Assembly: GCA_026874595.1 (NCBI GenBank)
Contig: CM049307.1
Location: 18,329,079-18,393,078, forward strand
Direction of reading: 5' to 3'
From: Sipunculus nudus
Taxonomy: Eukaryota > Annelida > Sipuncula > Golfingiida > Sipunculidae
Length of the DNA stretch: 64,000 nt
Of the stretch, positions 57,355 through 64,000 are shown piece by piece. Position numbers and translations under genes: made by a program. The notes under the pieces are model-generated. The model had not been told where the DNA came from. It saw only the letters and a program-made list of their open reading frames with translations, and did not search any database. Each line of letters opens with the position of its first letter. Position 1 is the first letter of the stretch.

Positions 57355-60302
57355 CTGCAAAATTTTAGGCAGTTATGTCAAACCACTACAGAGAAATGAG
57401 TGATTTTAGGCCACGGCAGACCAACAGACAGACGCTGTGCAAAATGTGCAAAAATGGTTGCAGGTGGCCCCTCCAGTTTTGTGTATGATAAAGAGCTATG
57501 TTAGATCTATACACATGCAAAATTTTGGCCCGATCGGTCAAACGGTTCCCCAGATATGAGCTTGGATGTCATCAGCGTGAACGTGAATGTAGGTGGTGCC
57601 ACCTGTCATAAAATCAAGAAAGCTATCCAGGATGTATAAAACTGCAAAATTTTAGGCAGATATGTCTAACCACTGCCGAGATATGAGTGATTTTAACCAA
57701 AGGCAGATGAACAGATGGACACTGTGCAAACATGGTTACAGGTGGCGCCACCATTTTTTGTGTATGTTATAGAGCTATCCAAGGGCTTCATTAGTATAAA
57801 TTTTATTTCCTGATCAGTCAAACGGTTCCCGAGATATGAGCTTGGAAAGCTGATAAAATCAAGTCCCAGAGGAGCTCTCTGGAAACGAACGTGGCAACGG
57901 TGGAGGAACCCGGTCAAAAACATAGTATCCACAAAACTTTGTTTTGGCGGGTACAAAAATACAGGTGGCCTCCAGGTTTTCCACCAGTCTGCAGAAACTA
58001 ATAAAAACACTTACAAACATCAATATCCATGCAAAGAATCATGGTGATCTCCCCATTAGTTGTTCAGATACTTCAGCTTTTGTATCAAATTGTCCATTAT
58101 TCTGAGGGATACTTCGGAGTCCTATAGCTTGAAGGATATGGGTAACAGAGACCTAATTTTAAGTTTCCACAGGCACTTTTCATGGGCCTTCTTGCATGAC
58201 AAGAATGAAGATTCTAGGTCCAGTTGTTGCAATTTGTACCCTGTTGACAGATAACCACATCTTTAAAGGTATCAAAAAAAGAGAAAAAAAATCGTAAAAA
58301 TTTGAAAAAAATAGAGGTGGCGCACCCAGTCTGCAGAAACTGATGGAACAGGTCATGATCAATATGTATGCCAAAAATCATGACCATCAGTGTTGTAGTT
58401 ATTGAGATACTGCAGTTTTTGTATCAAATTTTCCATTATTCTGGGGGGTAATTTGGAGCCATACAGCTTAAAGAATATGGGTAACAGAGACCTAATTTCA
58501 GGTTTCCATGGAGACTTTTCATGGGTCTCCCTGTGTGTCAAGAATGAAGATTCTAGGTCCAGTTTTAATGATTTGTGCCCTGTTAACAGATGTTTATAAC
58601 TTTAAAGGTCTCAAAAATAGAGAAAAAAAATTCGTAAAAAAACCCGAACAAATACAGGTGGTGCCACCAGTCTGCAGAAACTGATGAAACACTCCATGAT
58701 CAATATCCATGAAAACAATTATGGTGATCTCTGCATTAGTTGTTCAGATACTTCAGCTTTTGTATCAAATTTTCCATTATTCTGAGCTGTACTTTGGAGT
58801 GCCATAGCTCAAAGGATATGGGTAACAAAGACCTAATTTCAGGTGTCCATGGAGACTTATCATGGGTCTCCCTGTGTGTCAACAATGAAGATTCTAGGTC
58901 CAGTCCTTACGATTTGTACCCTGTTGACAGATAACTACATCCTGACAGGTCTCGAAAATAGAGAAAAAAAAATTGTGAAAATTTGAAAAAATACAGGTGG
59001 CACCACCAGTCTGCAGGTACTGATTAAACACCTCTTGATCAATATGTATGCCCAAAATCAAGACCATCAGTGTTGTAGTTATTGAGATGTTGCAGTTTGT
59101 TTTTATCAAATTTTCCATTATTCTGGGGGGTTATTGGGAGCCCCCCATAGCTCAAAGGATATGGGTAACAGAGACCTTATTTCAGGTTTCCATGCAGACT
59201 TTTTATGGACCTCTCAGTGTGTCAAGAATGAAGATTCTAGGTCCAGTCTTTATGATTTGTGCCCTGTTAACAGCTGTTCATATTTTTAAATTCGTAAAAA
59301 ATCGAAAAATACAGTTGGCGCCACCAGTCTGCAGGAAGTCATGGAACATCTCATGATCAATATGTATGCCAAAAATCATGACCATCAGTCAAGTAGTTAA
59401 TGAGATATTGAAGTTTTTGTATGAAATTTTTGACTTTTCTGGGGGGTACTTTGGGGCCCCATAGCTCGAAGGATATGGGTAACAGAGACCTAATTTCTGG
59501 TTTCCAAGGAGATTTTTCATGGACCTCCCAGAATCCCAAGTTACAAGGTTCTAGGTTCAGCGGTTACGATTTGTGCCTGGTTAACTGAAGGACAGACGGA
59601 CGACGGACAAAGAGTGATCGCTATAGCTCAGATGACTTTCAGTCAGCTGAGCTAAAAATGTTACAACACCAAAACAGATTTTGGATTAGTCCTTGATTTA
59701 TAACAGTTTTGAACTATTGAATGGAAACAGCTTTACAATTAAGGAAATACATTTCAAACAATAACAAGTTATTTCCATGAGGAGAGGAATTGATATAGAG
59801 CTGTGCCCTGTTTTCCAATCCTCATTGCTTTGTTTTGCAATAAAAATATTGTTTAAACCAAGTTATTTCCATGAAAAAAAAAAGCCTCTAGCTTCAACAA
59901 TTCTCATGTTAAGTGAGTATATATTTGTCCTGATCTTTTTACAAAGTGCGTTATGTTTGGGCCCATAAGTTCAAGAAATTACACAATACTGACCTAATTT
60001 CTGGTATGTACATAGGAAATATCTTGAGGAATATTTTTAATAAGATCAAAAACAGATCAGTGGTTTTAATATTGGACAGTCTTGAAATGAAACAGTCGGT
60101 TTTAAATGGAAAATTGAGGGTTTTCCTTCATATTTTGAAGGAATGAAGACGTAGTGACCGTGTTTTTGGTATGGAAGGAGACTTCAGACCCCTAGGTCCA
60201 ACAGTTACAAACAGAAAGTGCCAGTTTGATGGATGGATGGACCAACAGTTGACAAAGGACCATCGCTATAGCTCAGTTGACTTAAAATCAGCAGAGCTAA
60301 AA

Positions 60303-60682
60303 TTACATAAAATAAAGAAAATATAGATGGCAACACCAGTCTTGCACAGCTGAACGAGCTAAACATAATCAATAAACATAATCAAATTTCAGAAAGATAA
60401 AAGAATTCACCAATGAGTTATTTTATCTAAAGTTTGAATTTCACACATTGACACAAATGTATTTACAGACCAGGGTATGTCAAATGGAAACCTCATAGAA
60501 TAATAAAATATATAGTCAGGGAAACTTAGTTTATAATATTTAAAAACATTGAACTTTTTGTTGTCATTGGTTGTTTACATACTATTGCCAATTGGGCTGG
60601 TGGATTATTCAACAGGAATTATTTATTGGGTAAGGAACTGATCTTACTGTACTACCGTTTATTATGATTAGCTGACGAAGGA
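60303..60682. other. AT-rich DNA after nest 3
   Basis: The first part (ATAGATGGCAACACCAGTCTTGC) is degenerate repeat. The rest is unclassified. Confidence 0.4.
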
Positions 60683-60870
60683 TTCTAGAGAATTCATGTA
60701 GTTCTAGAGGTAGTTGATATTTTCCAGTAGACAGGTTCTAGAGGTCAAGAGAACATTTGTTGACCAGTCCCAAAGATTCCTTGCGGGAGAAATATAAGGA
60801 AGTCAGCCCAATGCCATTTAGAACAATCAGTCAACAGAGTTTTTATGAGCCAGTCACGTTCTTCAGACAG
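60683..60870 (+). promoter_or_regulatory. Promoter-like segment upstream of the minisatellite
   Basis: TTCTAGA occurs three times (60683, 60702, 60736), the first extended as TTCTAGAGAATTC, which resembles inverted heat-shock element modules. A TATA-like ATATAAGG starts near 60792, and an initiator-like TCAGTC lies at 60827-60832, slightly further away than the usual 30 bp. The arrangement (heat-shock-type sites, TATA, initiator, transcribed repeat) is suggestive; no transcript evidence is available. It might be an LTR or a cellular promoter. Confidence 0.3.
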
Positions 60871-60873
60871 GAC

Positions 60874-61498
60874 CTGTTATGTCAGATGTAGTCTGGCTTT
60901 AGGCGGGGTGTTCTGTTATGTCAGATGTAGTCTGGCACTAGGCGGGGTGTTCTGTTATGTCAGATGTAGTCTGGCACTAGGCGGGGTGTTCTGTTATGTC
61001 AGATGTAGTCTGGCACTAGGGGGGTGTTCTGTTATGTCAGATGTAGTCTGGCACTAGGCGGGGTGTTCTGTTATGTCAGATGTAGTCTGGCACTAGGCGG
61101 GGTGTTCTGTTATGTCAGATGTAGTCTGGCACTAGGCGGGGTGTTCTGTTATGTCAGATGTAGTCTGGCACTAGGCGGGGTGTTCTGTTATGTCAGATGT
61201 AGTCTGGCTTTAGGCGGGGTGTTCTGTTATGTCAGATGTAGTCTGGCACTAGGCGGGGTGTTCTGTTATGTCAGATGTAGTCTGGCACTAGGCGGGGTGT
61301 TCTGTTATGTCAGATGTAGTCTGGCACTAGGGGGGTGTTCTGTTATGTCAGATGTAGTCTGGCACTAGGCGGGGTGTTCTGTTATGTCAGATGTAGTCTG
61401 GCACTAGGCGGGGTGTTCTGTTATGTCAGATGTAGTCTGGCACTAGGCGGGGTGTTCTGTTATGTCAGATGTAGTCTGGCACTAGGCGGGGTGTTCTG
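60874..61498 (+). repeat. 39-bp minisatellite, 16 units, two 8-unit blocks
   Basis: The unit begins CTGTTATGTCAGATGTAGTC and ends AGGCGGGGTGTT. Units 1 and 9 have CTGGCTTT instead of CTGGCACT. Units 4 and 12 have lost one base (AGGGGGGTG). The variant pattern repeats at about 311 bp, so units 9-16 copy units 1-8. Because 39 is divisible by 3, one frame reads a 13-residue repeat (CYVRCSLALGGVF), broken by the 38-bp units. I do not regard that as a demonstrated protein. Confidence 0.9.
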
Positions 61499-62940
61499 TC
61501 GAGTACTGCTTTAGGATGATTATTGGTACTGGAGTTGTATATGTTTAGGCGAGCAGGGCATGGAGATACTGTGAGAGGACTTTGTATTTGTTGAAGAATT
61601 GTATTTCTGAGCCTGTTAATGGCAGGGGAAAGCCAGAGAACTCAGTTAAAAACATTGTGTTTGTGAAGATTAGAGCCAGTTTATGACAACGGTGGCCAAT
61701 CATTGGATGTTACTGAATTAACTTGTGTTTGTTTACCCCTAGACATGTAATTATTCTGGACTTTGGGGTGAAAGATCCCGGGATATATATGTCCCCTGCA
61801 AGTGTGGTGTGACACATATCAATAGCCCAAACCTTTAAAATTTAGCAATTTGTGTCTGCAACAGTTCTGAAGACCTAGCTTTGCCGATTTTCTTCATTTT
61901 TTGCATGGTAACAATGTTATATAAGCAGAAGATGCACAATGTTTTAGTGTTGCTGTTGAATGCAAAAGTCACAAGTCTAATTTTCTAAGTGCTAGAAACA
62001 CAAAATTGTATGTAACTAGCAAAATACAGGTAAGGTTGATTTTTGTTATGGAAGAAGATGTACCGAGGACCGACCTGGATATTAAGTCAGAAGTTTCTAA
62101 ATTAATGGTTACGATTTGTGCCTTGTTAATGGATGGAGAGGAATTGCATGATGAAAGTTGAGTGGTACCACCATCAATTATAATGTAACCAAGTTTTCAG
62201 ATACATACTGCAATATAATTTGTAAGAAATGTGTGCTTTAGTTGCAATGAAGTACAGGGATACTTCTCCTTTCAGGATTTAATAACTTAGGAAAAACACT
62301 GTATTACAGACAACCAGAGCTATCCCATTTAAAAAAGAATTGGAAATCCAAAAGACTAAAATGCATACATTCTTCTTTTGGCAAGACCAAAGGCCTAATA
62401 CTGAAACAGTGGCAATATTAATCATAGGAGTTACCCTCTGCAACCAATAATACAACAGGAAGGATGATCACCCTTTAATGTAACATGCTGAATAAATATT
62501 AGTTGAAAGGCTGCTAAAATGAATTCACTTAGATAGAAAAGTATTGTAAATTCAAATTGTTGTTAAGACAAATAAATTTTCAGCGTCACAGAGTGCTCTG
62601 GCCATATATGTTCAGTGCTGCCATCTGTCAAACCTGTTCAAAATCATGTTCATCTTAAAAGTACCATTCAATGTGCACCTAAAAGGACACATCTCTTTTC
62701 AAAATTTTCTGTCTCCTCTGTTCCTCAATGTTAAGTCATTACATAAAACTACATAACCTGTCGACAAAATTATCATGACAATACAAACAAACATCTTTTG
62801 AATTGTACATATACACAATTGGAATGAAAGACCCCTTCTCTTCAAGAGAGAAGAAACTGATCATAACATAGACTGGTAAATAAACAATGCAGAGAAATAG
62901 ACAGACAACATAGTACAATCACAGCAATAACTTTTCCTAC
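61499..62940. other. Intron-like DNA without firm features
   Basis: Part of the presumed 18.7-kb intron of the minus-strand gene. Around 62030-62165 there is faint similarity to family A internal text (GATGTACCGAGGAC, TTACGATTTGTGCC), but no terminus. Confidence 0.4.
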
Positions 62941-62996
62941 CTTGCTTTTTTAACCTCTTTTTCACCTTCTGACTTCCTCATTCTCTCAAGTTCAAT
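62941..62996 (-). CDS. Candidate 56-bp micro-exon of the same unknown gene
   Basis: The minus strand reads GTTTATTTGATTTTAG, then the exon, then GCAAG/GTAGGAAAAG. In the frame set by the exon at 63895-63979 (which ends on a codon boundary) it encodes IELERMRKSEGEKEVKKA plus two bases. These are completed by the first base of the 44181-44280 exon. The text is highly charged and probably helical. The phase match across all three segments is the main support. Confidence 0.5.
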
Positions 62997-63894
62997 CTAA
63001 AATCAAATAAACACAAGCTTAAACATAAATATTAACTCATTCTCACATACAGAAACAAACATATATACAAACACTAAACTAGCCTTACATAGCTACAAGT
63101 GGGAAGATGTTTATCTCTAACAAAGCTACAACAATTCCTCTGGTATACAAGTCAAATGAATATGAGCCTAAATGAGCCTAACAGGCCTTTTTTCATCAAA
63201 CTTAATATAATCAGTTACTAATGAAGACAGCCTTAATTAAAACCACTGTGATACTGTTTATCCATAAGGTATGGAGTTCATTTATTTGAAAATCTTGATT
63301 TGAAAATGTAATATTTTCATTTTATGACTCCTGTTTAAAATGGATTTTCATTTTATGACTCCTGTTTAAAATGGGCAACCATTTTAGACTAAAGACTAAA
63401 GACTCCTCCACAGACAAATATGTGCACAACAAATTTTTTATCCCTGTAAAAATTCTATTTGTTTTTAATTATTTTGACTAATTTCCAGTTAAGCACAGGT
63501 TAAATGTGGTTACAGTGTATGCTAATTGCAGTAAAAATAGTGAACCTCAGTTCTAAACAGTATATCTGTAATACCAATGACCCCAAGAAATTAAAGACAA
63601 GTATATACCTGTTTCATACAGTGCATACATGTACACTAGTTAATGACTGCAACAAGTGTGCAATGGCTGTTCACCCAGGGCAATGTTTGGACAGGAATTA
63701 TTACATAAACAAATAGACCAATTCATATTTTTAGCCAATCAAATTCTCTTATTTTTCACTTGACCTGAGGGATTTTTCTTAATTTCCCTGACTTTTCCTT
63801 GACTGGATAGAGGGAAATGCATTTCCGATGTTTTCCCCAATTTCTGGGATCACCTGGGACCTTGTCATGCACATTGATTTTATAGTGGACTAAC
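62997..63894 (-). other. Presumed intron between two candidate exons
   Basis: Bounded by GTTAGT (donor, at 63894) and TTTTAG (acceptor, at 62997). It contains a 28-bp direct repeat around 63325-63374 (ATTTTCATTTTATGACTCCT twice). No other features are seen. Confidence 0.45.
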
Positions 63895-63979
63895 CTCCCT
63901 TGCTATCAGCTGTTTTGCGGCGTAGGTCAGTTGTTTGTGGGGCTTAGTGCCTGGAAATTTTGCAATCTCATCCACATGC
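63895..63979 (-). CDS. Candidate internal exon of the same unknown gene
   Basis: A strong acceptor (TTTTTTCTCTTTTATCTACAG) precedes it and GGGAG/GTTAGT ends it. It is 85 bp: one base and 28 codons, including VDEIAKFPGTKPHKQLTYAA. The other frames carry stops. I do not recognise the family. It is the most 5' exon visible, so the gene continues beyond the right edge of the window and probably, on its 3' side, below 44181. Confidence 0.55.
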
Positions 63980-64000
63980 CTGTAGATAAAAGAGAAAAAA

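Larger units (their letters stand above)
51296..57955 (+). mobile_element. Nested family B element, copy B5 (third level), split by the DIRS element
   Basis: The 5' end is CTAGAATACGGGTAGCCGAC and the 3' end is TTTGTTTTGGCGGGTACA. Own pieces are 51296-51740 and 57355-57955. The phrase CTATCCAGGATGTATAAAAC then TGCAAAATTTTAGGCAG, uninterrupted at about 57622-57657, is cut exactly after ATAAAA by the DIRS element. Confidence 0.8.
51102..59657 (+). mobile_element. Nested family A element, copy A12 (second level)
   Basis: The 5' end is CAAGTGACCCATGGGTCATG plus GCTCAGCTGACTG, and the 3' end is ..TTTCAGTCAGCTGAGCTAAAA. Its own pieces are 51102-51295 and 57956-59657. They match copy A5, where GTAAACTTTAAAAAAAATAC is continuous across the gap. 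The right piece is five units of about 330 bp containing GGTAACAGAGACCTAATTTC. Confidence 0.7.
48779..60302 (+). mobile_element. Composite nest 3: outer family A element, copy A11
   Basis: The 5' end is CAAGGGACCCATGAGTCATG and the 3' end is ..TCAGTTGACTTAAAATCAGC then AGAGCTAAAA at 60302. Own sequence lies at 48779-51101 and 59658-60302. The left piece contains repeat C and then text matching copy A2 (ATATGATTTGGAAATGAGGC). The joint AATTTCATTAA/TGTTACAACACC corresponds to uninterrupted text near 46590 (ATTTCTTAAAAATGCTACATC). Everything between is copy A12 with its own contents. Confidence 0.6.

Noticed and set aside
60845-61368. Cys-rich 13-residue repeat protein
   Set aside because: Produced by the 39-bp unit length; the 38-bp units break it and there is no start context or signal of selection.

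Overview
This is eukaryotic nuclear DNA. It is AT-rich, repeat-dense and almost free of long open frames, apart from one GC-rich retroelement and one inverted gene pair. The mix of Helitron-like repeats carrying GACGGACGG microsatellites and ending in hairpins, a DIRS-type retrotransposon and a tRNA-derived SINE is what I would expect from a lophotrochozoan, most likely a bivalve mollusc. That identification is inference; no diagnostic host gene is visible.

Host sequence. Three short minus-strand segments (63895-63979, 62941-62996, 44181-44280) each have consensus splice sites. They read through one another in a single phase as a charged, helix-rich peptide that I cannot name. If real, they are consecutive exons of one gene with introns of about 0.9 and 18.7 kb. 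Unique, complex, non-coding stretches rich in homeodomain- and SOX-like words (1-760, about 18.8-19.5 kb, 41.1-41.8 kb, 43.5-44.1 kb) resemble conserved developmental enhancers.

Repeats. Most of the rest is a few interacting families. Family A has a 5' end CAAGGGACCCATGGGTC.. and a 3' hairpin ..AGTCAGCTGAGCTAAAA. Family B has a 5' end CTAGAATACGGGTAG.. and a 3' hairpin ..GGCGGATACA. There are also a family E (3' hairpin, then GGGGCCCTAA) and degenerate D/G/H material. They insert into one another, and related copies elsewhere in the window show the empty sites. The insertions leave no target duplication and fall between A/A (T/T) bases, which points to Helitron/Helentron-like non-autonomous elements. 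Three nests stand out: 2.5-8.8 kb; 27.7-41.0 kb (A in A, B inside, more inside that, five levels); and 48.8-60.3 kb (A, then A, then B, then DIRS).

The DIRS element (51741-57354, minus strand) has inverted terminal repeats, an internal complementary region that spans the predicted circle junction, a Gag, and an RT-RNase H-tyrosine recombinase polyprotein. Three or four frameshifts and one in-frame stop interrupt its coding.

A second remarkable locus is 23489-27274, a palindrome with two arms of about 1747 bp around a 292-bp loop. Each arm carries the 5' part of the same unrecognised Cys/His-rich gene, and each copy has its own nonsense changes. The loop ends in the self-complementary hexamer TGGCCA, suggesting a fold-back origin. 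Other notable items are five GTCTAGAC palindromes in 55 bp (45212-45266), a 39-bp minisatellite of 16 units organised as a doubled 8-unit block (60874-61498), and a 12-bp palindrome GGTGGCGCCACC shared by otherwise different repeat families.
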